Under the pieces are notes generated by a model. It worked only from the letters and a program-made list of their open reading frames with translations, was not told where the DNA came from and searched no databases. This document shows positions 54,205-64,000 of a stretch of 64,000 nt of DNA, one piece after another. The DNA lies in assembly GCA_025093985.1 (NCBI GenBank), contig JACAAK010000006.1:248001-312000 (forward strand), read 5' to 3'. The position numbers and the translations under genes are program-made. How positions within the stretch are numbered: position 1 is the stretch's first letter; each line of letters begins with the position of its first letter. This stretch comes from Calvatia gigantea. Taxonomy: Eukaryota > Basidiomycota > Agaricomycetes > Agaricales > Lycoperdaceae.

Positions 54205-56736
54205 AGGGGGATGTCTCAAGTCACCTTTGGAAATTGGTGGAAACCAGTCTCCTTATTGAGGATAGCACTGGCACACTTTGTTGGAAAGACTTCTCCAAAT
54301 CCCCCAACGATGAAGACTGCCGCGAGCCAGACGCCTTTTCGGCCCTCAAACATATTGCGAGTGAACTGGCAAAAGACAAATTCCCTGTGGATCAAATGTC
54401 CAGCAGGAACGCAGAACCTCATCTTCAATACCGTGACTGCTCCAACGCCCCCTTCACCTCGGAAATCAAAGGCGCGAATTTCAGAATCGATGGGTGTTTT
54501 GAATTGAATGCGGTGTCCAAGCTCATCTCACCTTCTTTTGGGAAGTTGGTGGCCCCAAACGCCGCGGCCATCGTAGAGTACAAGAAACACCTCAAAGACG
54601 ATGCCAAAGTGATTATCCCTTGGCCCGCATATTTCTGGATCCTTATGTGCTTCCCTAGAATTGCGAGCAGGTGATCTCGGCAGCAAGTCACATCATGAAC
54701 AACGATCCTCGGCGAGCGTTTATGTTTGGTGTAGGTCCTCAAATTTAATTGACCCCCATTCAACAAGCTAATGGGACACTAGATTACAATTGAGAACACC
54801 ATGATGTCACTATGGTATTTCTCTCGTTCACACTCAACTAAATCAGAGCACTTCGATTTCATCAAGGCAAGCTGCAATTTGTTATCCCTTCAGTATTGTC
54901 CTCAATGTGTATCCCAGGATCCAAAGTTATTGATATCAATTTTTCTCTCATTTTTGTTTGGGACAGAAGAGGGACTCGGATATGATCCCGCTATTCGCCG
55001 CTACAGTGGACCTCCCATCTACTATGAGTATAGGATTTCTGGAGAACGTGAGTTACGGTACTACAGGACTCAGGGAGCATTATTGAGTTACCGATCCCTT
55101 GGGATAACTGGTCGCATGACACGCGTTTGGAGAGCAGTCCAAATCTCCGATTTTGGCGGTGCCATTGTCTCCAAAGATGAAGTTGCCCTCGAGGATGTCT
55201 GGCTGGATGTTGATGCACGCACGGAACGCTCTATTCAACAAGGAATCTTCGAGGCAGTTGATTTTGAGTGCAAGAAATACAAAGAGGGGCAGGAATCTCG
55301 CCTTAGGCTCCTTGAATCATGGCATCCGTCAGTTCGGGACAGTATTCTCAATATCATCTGCGATAGAATGTATCAGAAATATTTCCTCAAGATTAGTTTT
55401 GATGGCCATGGGGTCACAACGGAAGCTAAACCGCCACACGCGCCGACACTCAGCCTTTTCACCCCAGGACTGAAGGACATTGATTCCCGAGGCCGCCAAA
55501 TTGAAGGCTCGGATTCAAGTCGAAGCATAGGTACTTCCACTCGCTCCAATGACTCCGAGCCTCCTCCTCCTGTTAATCACAAAGTTTATGAAAATCGACA
55601 CTATCTCCCGAAGAGGCGGCACCTTCTTGTATTTAATGATGTGCACAGCGCTCTCTGATGCGACCAGCCTTGAGACCTCATTTGTGGTGCTCAACCATGC
55701 TTGGGTTGGTGCGTTTAGCGCATTGACTTTTGGGGTATGAGCGCATACTGACTATGTCTAATTACCAGCCCTTACAGCTATGTTCATTTCCAATTGGGTT
55801 CATCGTGACGTCAGTGTTGGAAATATTCTCTTTGTGGGTGAGGGCAAGCATGCGCAAGGGAAATTATGTGATCTGGAATATGCCAAGCCATTTAGGTCTG
55901 AGTTACCTCATTCGGCAGACCTTAAAACGGTGTGGATGTCCCCTAGTCATTTCCATATTTTCCCTGATTATGTGTAGGGGACATCATTTTTCATGGCATA
56001 TGAGCTTTTGAGTCGTGTCCGCATTTATTTATCCAAGCCCGAACATGTTCTGGACTTCGAGAGTGTTGAAACTGGTCGCCCAGCTGGCAGATGAACGAAA
56101 AGCAAATCAGACAAACCGCTCGTCTACAACTTCCAATATGACCTGGAATCTCTATGGTGGATCGCGCTATGGATCCTTCTTGTTCGCATTGCAAATGATG
56201 CTTCCTGGAATTTGGCAAATTTGGTTTATGTCAACAGACTTCGATGTTCCCCAGAACGAGGATCCCTGTTCACGAACGAAGGGTCCTTGACCACAAAATT
56301 GAAGGGCGTATTGGACCCAAACCTCTCTTCATTCGTTGGTGCCCTGGATAATTGTCGTGCTGCGCTAAAGAGTGCCTACATGACCCGCGAAGAGGACGGG
56401 AAGGAAGAAGATCCAGAGGCATATTCCGAGATCTATCTCGGAGTGAAGCATGACTTGCTTGACTGTTTGAACATCGCACGGGACATCAAAAACCCTCCAA
56501 GCTTGGTTAACCTCCGCACGCAGTCATCATCAATGCCCGAAGCTCCCCCAGCTGAACCAATGGCAGGAGGAATTCCGTTAGCAGCTACATCCAGCACACG
56601 GAAACGAGCACGTTCCACCAACACTGGTGAAGCTGGTGATGAACATGGCGAATCTCCCCCTGCAAAGATGGCTCGCGTGGCTGGTCAGCAAGGGTCTAAT
56701 GTCACAGATTCACGCTCCAACTCCGCAGGCCCCTGA

Positions 56737-57514
56737 ACTTAGAACATTGATAGCCATAATATTTACACTTAATAGATATTGATAGTATTTCTGCACCTCG
56801 CACGTGGCCCTCCTGGAACGAAGTCGAACCGGAAGGGAGGAATTCGAAGTAAAGGAAAATGCAGCAGATAGCTTCTAAAGCTGTACACGGTATTCACTGA
56901 CTTTGACTCGACTAATCCCATCGCCTCTCGACCGGCACGATTGGCATGTTCCCCTCCAGATTCTCTATATCTAACTCCGGCCTGTTGCCTCGCTTACTAT
57001 TATACACATACCCCCTTCTATATGATATAGTAGTCTACACCATTTGAATGCCACTTGTTGACCCCTCTAATACCGCGGATGCCGCCCTTGAACGAGTCCC
57101 TTCAACACAGTGGAGGTAACACTCGCTGGTATCTGATCCTCACGGACCTCACCGCGTCGAGCGTTGATATTAGAATGTACTACGGATCCTGAAAGAGTCC
57201 CCAATCAGACAAGTGAACAGTCATTTCATCTCTTTGTCTGGCCTGTCGTGGCCACTCCGGAGCTGTAGGCAAGCGGAAACTTGGTAACTCGGTAGTTAGG
57301 GACAATGTAAAGGAGGTGACTAGAATGCAAAGGTGACAACTGTAGCATACGACGTGTGATCGGAGTGAGGTGTGCGACTACTAATGGGCGAAAGCCTGAG
57401 AGGGCTTCCCTGCCTGGCAGGGACGATGAGGGGTACCGGGTTTTGGCTGCGATACCCAGGAAAATTAGTCTCGACGCATCAAGCCAAAGATTGGTACCCA
57501 CTGAAGTAGTCGAG
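56737..57514. other. Between the FunK1 gene and the tyrosine-recombinase element
   Basis: Should hold the 3' terminal region of the tyrosine-recombinase retroelement (split or inverted repeats), but I could not match any sequence here to the far flank at 62187-62850. No gene seen. Confidence 0.4.
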
Positions 57515-58739
57515 TTAGCGGCGGCAGAGCTGTGGGATGGTGATCCGGGAAATGGAATCATGCAACTCTGAGGTTGCATGTGTGTGTTGGGCCAGGATTT
57601 GAGCGTGGTTTGTGAGGTATCCTGTGAAGGCGTCGCTAGCCCAACGTCCTTTCACCTTCATTGCTTCGAATGAGAGGCCCCGTAAAAGGTATTCGAGGGT
57701 GGCACCTATTCGGATGCCATGGCCATGGAGTTGCTCGAGCCCTGCTTTTCGTGCTGCCTTGTTTACGGTGTCCAGAAAGGTTTTTCGTGAGAGGGGGCGG
57801 TGGCTGGAGCCGTGAGGGTAGGAGAAGAGGTGAGCTCCGTCTGGGGGCTTGTTGAAGTCTAAATGGTTGTCGAAGGCCGTTTTCGGGTCTGAAAGGCCTC
57901 GTTGTTGAGTCCAGTATATGTCTTCACCTATGTGCTGGGACGCTTTTGTGCTTGGGATGTGAATGATCGTGGAGGTGAGACCATTCCGATCTTCTTCTGT
58001 ACGCACGTCCGACGTTTTGGGGTGTTTGGCCAGGTCGAAGGCTTTCAGGTTGGGTACTGTAAGTTCACCAAGTCGTGCTGCGGCATAGAAGGCTGTGGTG
58101 AGGCAAGCATATACGGCGACGTGCTCGTGGATAGAGAAGTCAAGCTCCGCTCGGAGTTTTTCAATGATCTCTATGGTCCATGGTGCTCGTTTGGCCTTTT
58201 TGGAGGAACTCGGGGCTGTCTTCAGGCAGGCGCGGAGTAGGACTTCGAGCTCTGCCTCATTGGTTTCCCATGTCATTCTGTGTAGAATGTGCCATGCCCT
58301 TAGCCCATTTATGTAATTCGAAATGGAGGTTCGGGAGTAAGAGCCTGCGAGGCTCGAGATGAAGGTTGATAAGAGTTGATAGGAAGTGGGTGCTCGCTGG
58401 TCTTCGTCAATAGCTCAGGAGTCGCAGAAGACATGAAATACGAGTAGGCCTGAACCATAGGTAGAGAGAGTGGATTCGTCCCAACCAAGGGAGAGGAGGT
58501 GTCTCAACCTGTCTTCGTCCTGTGCTGTGTTAAATGTTACGAGCATTTGTGCATTGGGTGAGCTAATTTCGGCATTTGGTCGTGGTCTTGCTGGCAACCA
58601 TTTGAGTAGCCGTTCTTTAGCGAGGACATATGGATGTAGCGAGGACGGGGTAGGGGTGAGGATGGGACTGTAAGGGGCTGGGGTAGGGGGTAGTGATTGT
58701 GTCCGAGCCTGTAAAGGACGTCCGATCTTTGGATGAGGG
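57515..58739 (-). CDS. Tyrosine recombinase of the retroelement, in-frame TGA
   Basis: The recombinase catalyses integration of the circular element DNA in place of a DDE integrase. The frame opens within the end of the RT frame (+1 relative to it) and runs through the N-terminal helical domain (LRHLLSLGWDESTLSTYGSG, SISNYINGLRAWH) to the catalytic part: Arg in AARLGELT, HxxR in GHGIRIG, then GRWASDAFTGYL with the likely Tyr nucleophile, ending ITIPQLCRR. A TGA at 58415-58417 interrupts the frame after FHVFCDS, and the same frame continues AIDEDQRAPTSYQLLS. About 410 codons in all. The copy is probably inactive unless the stop is a sequence error or is read through. Confidence 0.85.
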
Positions 58740-60692
58740 CTACCAGGTCTTGATCTGAGACGCGAGGTCCTCTGCTTGCTGGTCAAGGAAGTTTTGGGCT
58801 CGGTTTGACTGGTGGGGAGGTTTTGGTTTAGGGAGCGGTAGCTTGCTCTCCCTGGTGAGTTTCTGTTCAAGGGGTAGGAGGGGATGATCGAAGTCCACAA
58901 CGAAGTGCCGGAGTGCATGTGGGATAGGGGGTGCTGGGAGGAGGAGTGCCGTGCTCTCGTACTTTCCTCTTGAGGGGCCATCTGCTGGGTTGAACTCACT
59001 GGGGACATATCGTGTGTAGAAGGAGGATCTAGAATCCTCAGCCAGTTTGTTGATCCATTTGAAGACTTCGTTTGAGGGTTTATTTCGACTCCTCCCTTTC
59101 CACCAGCCTTCAACCACTCCCTGGTTGTCACCGTAGAGTCTGAAGTGGCCCCCATTTGGGTGCTGAGCTGCGATCGTTGCTGCAAGGAAGTAGAAGGCCA
59201 CTGCCTCTGCCCAGCCAATATCTCTCCCTTCAGCTTTCCAACCTGGGAGGAGTCTCCAGGCTCGCCAACGGTTGCCGATGGTAATTGCAAGGCCCACTCC
59301 CGAGCTAGCATCGGAATAAGCTGCTGTGTCGAGGACGATGACTGGTCCTGGGAGAGGTCGCTCGACTGTGATTGGGGAGAGTGCTTGTATCCACCATTGG
59401 AGGTCATTGTTGAGGGCTTTCTGAGGTGTGCATGGTTTGAATGGAGAGTTATGAAAAACGGCTAGGAAAGCCTCAATGTGGATTAGGTAAGGGCGCCCAC
59501 TCGTGAGTACAAGTGCGGCATGCAGGAGTTTTCCATGGAGTTTCTGTGCTTCATCAAGGGTATGTGTGGTTTTACTCAACCACTCGTCAATGGCTGCCAG
59601 GTACTTTCTCCTTTTGGGTGAAGGGAGAGCGACTGTACGTTCTTTGATGTTCCATTCAAGCCCAATAAAAAGAAATGAAGTGGTGAATGGAACGTCCTTT
59701 TCTTGTTCCCAAGGGATGCCTAGCTCTTCTGAGAGCATATCAATGTCATCAAATGAATAGGTGAATTGGGCATCATGTTGGTTACGTTGTAGGGCTGTGA
59801 GAGGTAATTGATCTATGATGGGAATGGTACTGTCATTGTCATATTCTTCGAAACGTCCATTGTCCATTGTGTCCCCTCGGAACCAGAGGCGCCCTTTGTT
59901 GTGTCTGAGCCCTCCATTACGGGCGATTTTTTGTGCTAATTGTGCTCTGAGTAAGTTGTACTCGGTGAGGAAGTTGCGACGGATTCGGAGGAATAGGTGA
60001 TCATCCACCCATTTCGTAACTGGACCAAGGCCGTTTGCTCTCATGATGTTAATGCCTGCATCAGCAATTAAGCCATATACACCTGCTCCTGAGGCTAGGC
60101 CGAACGCATTCTGGGTGTCAATTGCGAAGGAGTCAGCACCATTTAATTTTACAACCATCCCTGGCCATTGTGAAGGGTGGAGTGGTACTGTTTGGTAGGC
60201 TTCTTTGACGTCTCGAGTGCCTCCCTCTGATCCGGGTGGGAGCTGCCAGATCAAGAGTGACACTGTGCCGAACGTGCCCCACGTGCATGGGTAGTTTTCT
60301 GAGAGGATAACACTATTGATCGAAGTTACTGGTGCACTTAGCGAGTGTGGGTGTGAGAAGTTCTGGATGAGCCTGAACTTTCCAGGTTTGCCTGGTTTGG
60401 GGATGATGCTTAGTGGAGAGGTTTGGAAAGGACCGATTAGCTCTGTGACCTCACTTTTCGAGAAGGGGCCGAGGTATCTCCCCTTCTCGAACTCTGACTG
60501 AGTTATTTTTTGGAATTCATCAAGGTGATCAATTAAGGATGGACGATTATCAGGAATGTAAGTAGCGAGGATAGGTGGGATGCCTGCGAGGAAACCACTA
60601 TATAACATAGACAAGAGGGATGGGTATTTGGCCATGAGACCTGAGGCAGCGAGGTGCTTGGTCCAGGCTCCTAGCTTGTAAGGGGAGAGCAC
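58740..60692 (-). CDS. Reverse transcriptase-RNase H of the tyrosine-recombinase element
   Basis: A 650-codon uninterrupted frame. RT motifs: SPLSIIPKPGKPGKFRLIQN, RDVKEAYQTVPLHPSQWPGM, FGLASGAGVYG and catalytic KWVDDHLFL. The RNase H domain shows its acidic set in AYSDASSG, IGWAEAVAFYFLA, LYGDNQGVVEGWW and NPADGPSRGKY. It has no upstream ATG at the frame start and lies in +1 relative to the gag frame, which ends with TAA at 60694-60696, so it is likely made by frameshifting or re-initiation. It makes cDNA from the element RNA in the cytosol or nucleus. Confidence 0.92.
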   Translation of the reverse strand: MLSPYKLGAWTKHLAASGLMAKYPSLLSMLYSGFLAGIPPILATYIPDNRPSLIDHLDEFQKITQSEFEKGRYLGPFSKSEVTELIGPFQTSPLSIIPKPGKPGKFRLIQNFSHPHSLSAPVTSINSVILSENYPCTWGTFGTVSLLIWQLPPGSEGGTRDVKEAYQTVPLHPSQWPGMVVKLNGADSFAIDTQNAFGLASGAGVYGLIADAGINIMRANGLGPVTKWVDDHLFLRIRRNFLTEYNLLRAQLAQKIARNGGLRHNKGRLWFRGDTMDNGRFEEYDNDSTIPIIDQLPLTALQRNQHDAQFTYSFDDIDMLSEELGIPWEQEKDVPFTTSFLFIGLEWNIKERTVALPSPKRRKYLAAIDEWLSKTTHTLDEAQKLHGKLLHAALVLTSGRPYLIHIEAFLAVFHNSPFKPCTPQKALNNDLQWWIQALSPITVERPLPGPVIVLDTAAYSDASSGVGLAITIGNRWRAWRLLPGWKAEGRDIGWAEAVAFYFLAATIAAQHPNGGHFRLYGDNQGVVEGWWKGRSRNKPSNEVFKWINKLAEDSRSSFYTRYVPSEFNPADGPSRGKYESTALLLPAPPIPHALRHFVVDFDHPLLPLEQKLTRESKLPLPKPKPPHQSNRAQNFLDQQAEDLASQIKTW

Positions 60693-60693
60693 G

Positions 60694-62186
60694 TTAGATG
60701 ATCACTTGTGCTCGAGGACAGTCCTGAGCTCCATGGTCTGTGGCCCCACACCCTGAGCACTGGTGCTTCTTGTCATGGGTGTTGTTGTCGCACCCTCGGG
60801 GCTTCTGCCAATCGGTGCAGAGAATGGTGCCATCTGGGGCCTTGAGGTGTCCTCGCTGGTTGCGAGTGCACCTGTTTTTCTCTTTGCCATCCCAGCGAAG
60901 GCTGGCGCTGCAGTTTGCAACATCATGTTGTTGGCGGCCGAGGCACATGGGGCAGACTGAGAAGACATGTGAGGATGGATTTCGAAAGGACCTCTTGGTG
61001 GCCTGCTTCTTGGAGGGTGAGGACTGTAGCTCCTCGTCTGAGGGAGGTGGTGACAGAGAGCGTCTTCTCTTCATGTAGCTCCTTCGGGGAAGGGAGGACA
61101 TTGCTGCAGGGCTAGGGGAGCGGTTGCGTTGTGAGGTGCGGGCCCTGGCTTGGTTGGAATAACATGTAGTCCTGGGCGTCACCAGGTGGATCGCCTGTGT
61201 CAGACTAATCACCCCATTGAGTAGTCAAGACCACGGCAGGCAGGGTTTGCAGCGGAGCGGGGCGGTTGGAGCGGGGAGATATGGAAAAGGCAGAAAAGGG
61301 GGGGGGAGAGGAAAAAGGTGAGCCACATGTTTTTGGGAAATGAGGAGAGAAAAACTGACTCAGCTAGGGTTTGCTCTCGGCATTGCTTGTAAAGATCGTC
61401 TTCGATGGCTTTTAGGCGCTCCTGACTGATGATCGAGATGTCGAAGAGCTTGTGTTCCTCTCCTTTCAGCATCTCTTGGTGCCAGCTCCTACGGACTTCT
61501 GCCTGATAGGCGAGGAGAGCTTGGTCACCGTGGCATTCCTTTCGAATCGGATGGGTGTCGAGTGCGATGTAGAATCTCATTAGCGGGACGAGGTAGTCAT
61601 CAGACCAACCACAGCCACGCATGTGGTCAATCATGTTATTCTTCGCCGCTGTCATGTCTGCCCAGGAGAGGTGCTGATCTTGGATGACGTCCTTCGAGTG
61701 TGAGATTGCCCGTGATGGTTGTAGCTCGAGCACGTTGTCAACGCATGTGAAGGAAAGTGTGTCGGGGTTTGCGGGAAGTGCCAGATGGGCAGCTTCTCTG
61801 CAGCCATGTACCGTGAAGTACCAAAGCTCAATGTACTGGAATTTACGGAGCTTGGAGAGGGCATAGTCTGAAGGTTCGAGAGCCCTTTTGTCGGAGATCA
61901 TGAGTCCTTCTTCGATGCGGGGTACTCTCCTCTTGTCCCCTGGTGGAAGAGGCAGTGGTTCCGGCTGCGGCTCTGGTTGGGGTTCCCTCTCGTTCGGGGG
62001 TTGCTGGTTTCGGTCCTCCTCATGCTGCCGGCGTCTACGCTGAGCTGCTGTCCAGGCCTCTGTGAGTTGGAGGATGACCTCTTCTTCGGATAGGCCGGTT
62101 CCTATCATCAGCTGTTGCCTTGCTACAAGGTATTGTTCCCCTGCGTAGTCGGGGGGTTGTTGGTCTTGTTCCTCATTGGCTGGCAT
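60694..62186 (-). CDS. Gag-like protein with zinc knuckles, spliced
   Basis: The start at 62184-62186 gives MPANEEQDQQPPDYAGEQ, a Gln/Pro/Glu-rich N-terminus and a helical middle (LSWADMTAAKNNMIDHMRG, EVRRSWHQEMLKGEEHKLF). The first exon ends at 61356 (LAES). A 161-bp intron, GTTTTTC..CACAG at 61355-61195 with a pyrimidine-rich tract, joins in phase 0 to 61194, giving a basic segment (RRSYMKRRRSLSPPP) and two zinc-knuckle-like motifs, CPMCLGRQQHDVANC and CSGCGATDHGAQDC, ending RAQVII at 60694. Without the intron the first frame stops at 61209 and loses the knuckles. About 443 residues. Gag packages the element RNA. Confidence 0.75.
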
Positions 62187-62853
62187 TGCGACGTGTGAGT
62201 GTTGCCAGAGAGTAGGAGACTCGAGGGTAAATAAATATAGCGAAGCAGTGTAGAAAAGCGAGAGCCTGAGGACAGGCGAGCAGGACCAGGCCACGCCGAT
62301 GAGGTAGAAGGACAGGAGTGCTGTCCTTCGTGACCGTGACTGGTCCTACAAAGACAGCACTCTGCTGCCGTCACTCGTACCTCATTAGTGGCAGATCTCT
62401 AAAATGAACCAACCAACGAATGTGGATATTGACCAGAAACGGGATCAGGGCAGATCACAACTTGCCAGGATCTGGTAAAGGGCTGGGGCGAGTCCTACGA
62501 AAACCCACTCTGCGCGCGATCACAACCCTCAAATACCCATAAACTGGGTCGTTTGGAATCGTCCACGGGCCTGGATAACATCCATACCAGCGAGGGAGGT
62601 CTCTGGGTGATTCACAATCGGCAGTTCACATACCCAATGCACCGGGGTCATGCTCCAGCATAAAGTAAAAAACGTGCGGACGCACCCCAAACAAGACATC
62701 CAGACTCAGCGGGCTCATTATGGCCCGCCACAGAACACAGTTGTAGGGTTTTAGGCAGAGCGAGACACTGGGAAAGTAACGTCCAGAGATGAGGACTTCA
62801 CACTATAACTGGACAAAGGTTAATTAGCTTCGATTCTCATAGGGGCCATGTGA
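62187..62853. other. 5' flank of the retroelement
   Basis: Includes a hairpin AAGGACAG-GAGTG-CTGTCCTT near 62309-62329. The element's 5' terminal repeat should be here but I could not delimit it. Confidence 0.4.
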
Positions 62854-63218
62854 AAAGGTGTGATTGAGAGGCCGTAGAGAAGTGTCGATGGTAAGAATAA
62901 CAACAGAACTCCTCCAGCCCCACATAGCTGCATTCTAGTGCTGGACGGATATCCCTGCTTCGAGGGACCAACAAGGCCTAATACGTCCCCCCGTCCTGCG
63001 CCCACTGTTCCAGTTGCAAACTTTAAGATGAAAAAAAAAGACTTGTGGTTCGCCCAAATCCAACTTCACGTATCTACCAGTTAACTTGCCGTGCTCCATA
63101 AGCGGACACTAGCCAAAAAAAAGAGCCAGGGCTGGCATTGGGAATGGACGCACCCGGAATTGAACGTTGAACTGGGGGCCGCCCTCTGAAGTCAACTGAG
63201 ACATGCTTAGCTGCGTGA
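62854..63218 (-). repeat. tRNA-derived SINE, copy 2 (head truncated)
   Basis: The body matches 46563-46860 throughout (for example GGTA.GAATAACAACAGAAC, CAACAAGGCCTAAT, TGGTTCGC.CAAATCCAACTTC). The tRNA-like head keeps the T-arm region, with an 8-base internal duplication (GTTCAACGTTCAA), and a GAAGTCAACTGAGACATGC segment, but matching stops where the A box and 5' acceptor strand should be. A 5'-truncated or older copy. Confidence 0.75.
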
Positions 63219-63338
63219 CATTCTGAAATATGGCCGCGAATCGCATCCAGAACTTCCTCCCAGAAACGCAAAATTTGATATATGTGCCCTATCATGGGTA
63301 TAAGCAAAAATCTACCAACGCTGACTCTTACAACTATA

Positions 63339-64000
63339 CTATGTCTTGCGTCTAAATCGATCTAAAGCCGACGATTTCTTCGGTTCTTCAATAATACCCT
63401 TCTTCACCAGCACCGCCTTTCTCTTCTCCTCTTTCATTTTCTCAAGTTTCGTTCTAACCGCGACCTACACGTACGTACCCAAAGTCACGTCAACGCACAG
63501 ATAAAAGAAAGGTGGATGAGAAAGGGGCGTACGGTTGCAGGATCAATAACGTTCTTCCTTTGTTTCCTCAAATACCGTTTCATACTCTTATTCTTCCCCC
63601 TCATCCTCTTCTTCTCTCTCTCCTCTTTCAACTTTCGTCTCTTCTCTTCGTCTATTCCACCGCCACCGTCACCGCCACCACCTTCTTCGCCAGCGGCAAG
63701 TTCATCAGAGGAATCGAGGTTTTCGGTCGTGTCGACTTTCCCAGACACTCGTAAACGGTCAAAGCGGGGTAACCTAGCATAGGGCGTATCCGTTGCTGGT
63801 TTCCCATCTGAGGTGACGAGTTTTGAAGGTTGGGCGAGCGTTCCAACAAATTCTGAATCGAGCGAGATGAGGTCTGGTTGTATCTACCAATATAATATTG
63901 AGTGAACCTCATGCGAGTAAAAGAGAGGGGGGGGAGGGTGGTGAACGTACTTTGTCAAGTAAATTTTTAACTTCCCTTTCCCGCCTCGCTTTTCGACTCT
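63339..64000 (-). CDS. UTP7: U3 snoRNP-associated protein UTP7, C-terminal part
   Basis: UTP7 (WDR46 in animals) is a WD40 nucleolar protein of the small-subunit processome, needed for 18S rRNA maturation. Only the C-terminal exons are in the window: 64000-63951 (RKARREREVKNLLDK), 63883-63533 (IQPDLISLDSEFVGTLAQPS..KKRMRGKNKSMKRYLRKQRK..NVIDPAT) and 63464-63339 (VAVRTKLEKMKEEKRKAV..SALDRF). The RGKNKSMKRYLRKQRKNVID block is characteristic of the family. A Glu/Gly-rich spacer lies between. The WD repeats are off the right edge. Joins are in frame. Confidence 0.9.

Larger units (their letters stand above)
47140..56736 (+). pseudogene. FunK1-type protein kinase gene split by an LTR element
   Basis: The 5' part ends VCPIKNFQDSYLSFVPTEG at 47461; the same exon resumes at 54210 with DVSSHLWKLVETSLLIEDST. 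Downstream exons join well: KKHLKDDAK|NCEQVISAASHIMNN, AFMFG|ITIENTMMSLWYFSRSH, a GC-AG type junction before DPKLLISIFLSFLFGTEEGL, then ITGRMTRVWRAVQ. The kinase core has WVHRDVSVGNILF (catalytic loop), KLCDLEYAKPF (the DLEYAK form of DFG seen in FunK1) and GTSFFMAYELL. DLESLWWIALWIL and a basic C-terminus (STRKRARS) end at 56736. FunK1 is a fungal-expanded kinase family of unknown substrates. One extra T near 55655 shifts the frame between VHSAL and DATSL. The gene is interrupted by 6.7 kb inside an exon, so a normal product is not expected. Confidence 0.85.
57515..62186 (-). mobile_element. DIRS/Ngaro-type tyrosine-recombinase retrotransposon
   Basis: Gag with zinc knuckles, RT-RNase H and tyrosine recombinase are read in that order on the minus strand; there is no integrase, aspartic protease or LTR. 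This is the DIRS-order gene set. No methyltransferase or SGNH hydrolase domain is visible between RNase H and the recombinase. The limits given are the coding limits; terminal repeats were not found. Confidence 0.88.

Overview
The window is from a mushroom-forming basidiomycete (Agaricomycetes). The evidence is dense genes with many short introns of about 45-70 bp, a fruit-body-specific protein, a laccase-type multicopper oxidase, an Agaricomycete-type DUF6534 membrane protein, a FunK1 fungal-type kinase and basidiomycete-style retroelements. I cannot name the species. Exons were placed by eye from splice signals and reading frames.

Layout. 1-1.5 kb: 3' part of a secreted protein gene (+). 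4.9-6.6 kb: fruit-body-specific secreted protein (-). 9.2-11.6 kb: damaged flavin monooxygenase (-). 12.3-16.8 kb: ATG4 autophagy protease (-). 19.9-21.1 kb: multi-pass membrane protein (+). 27.8-29.7 kb: intact cytochrome P450 (-). 31.5-33.9 kb: DUF6534 membrane protein (+). 34.4-36.7 kb: GH47 alpha-mannosidase (+). 38.4-40.8 kb: laccase-like gene that has lost several copper ligands (+). 41.1-43.1 kb: CaMK-type kinase (-). 43.7-44.0 kb: small cysteine-rich secreted protein (-). 63.3-64.0 kb: 3' end of the ribosome-biogenesis gene UTP7 (-).

The right third is a mobile-element zone. A FunK1 kinase gene has been partly duplicated (45.96-46.54 and 47.14-56.74 kb). A tRNA-derived SINE lies between the copies. 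The second copy is split inside an exon by a 6,743-bp LTR element with 544-bp LTRs and an exact AGGGG target duplication. That element has a copia-type primer site and a purine tract on the minus strand, but no recognisable gag or pol; it carries about 14 diverged copies of a ~50-bp repeat. Next comes a tyrosine-recombinase (DIRS/Ngaro-type) retrotransposon at 57.5-62.2 kb, then a second SINE copy. Two older non-coding repeat families lie in the left half (2.2/17.8 kb and 23.2/24.5 kb).

Several otherwise conserved genes, including ATG4 and the CaMK, show isolated one-base frameshifts, many in short homopolymers. Base-level sequence error is at least as likely as gene death for those. The laccase motif losses, the LTR insertion and the fruit-body in-frame stop cannot be explained by single-base indels. 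The best candidates for something undescribed are the non-coding LTR element with its internal array, the SINE family, and the paired-hairpin repeat at 2.6/18.1 kb.
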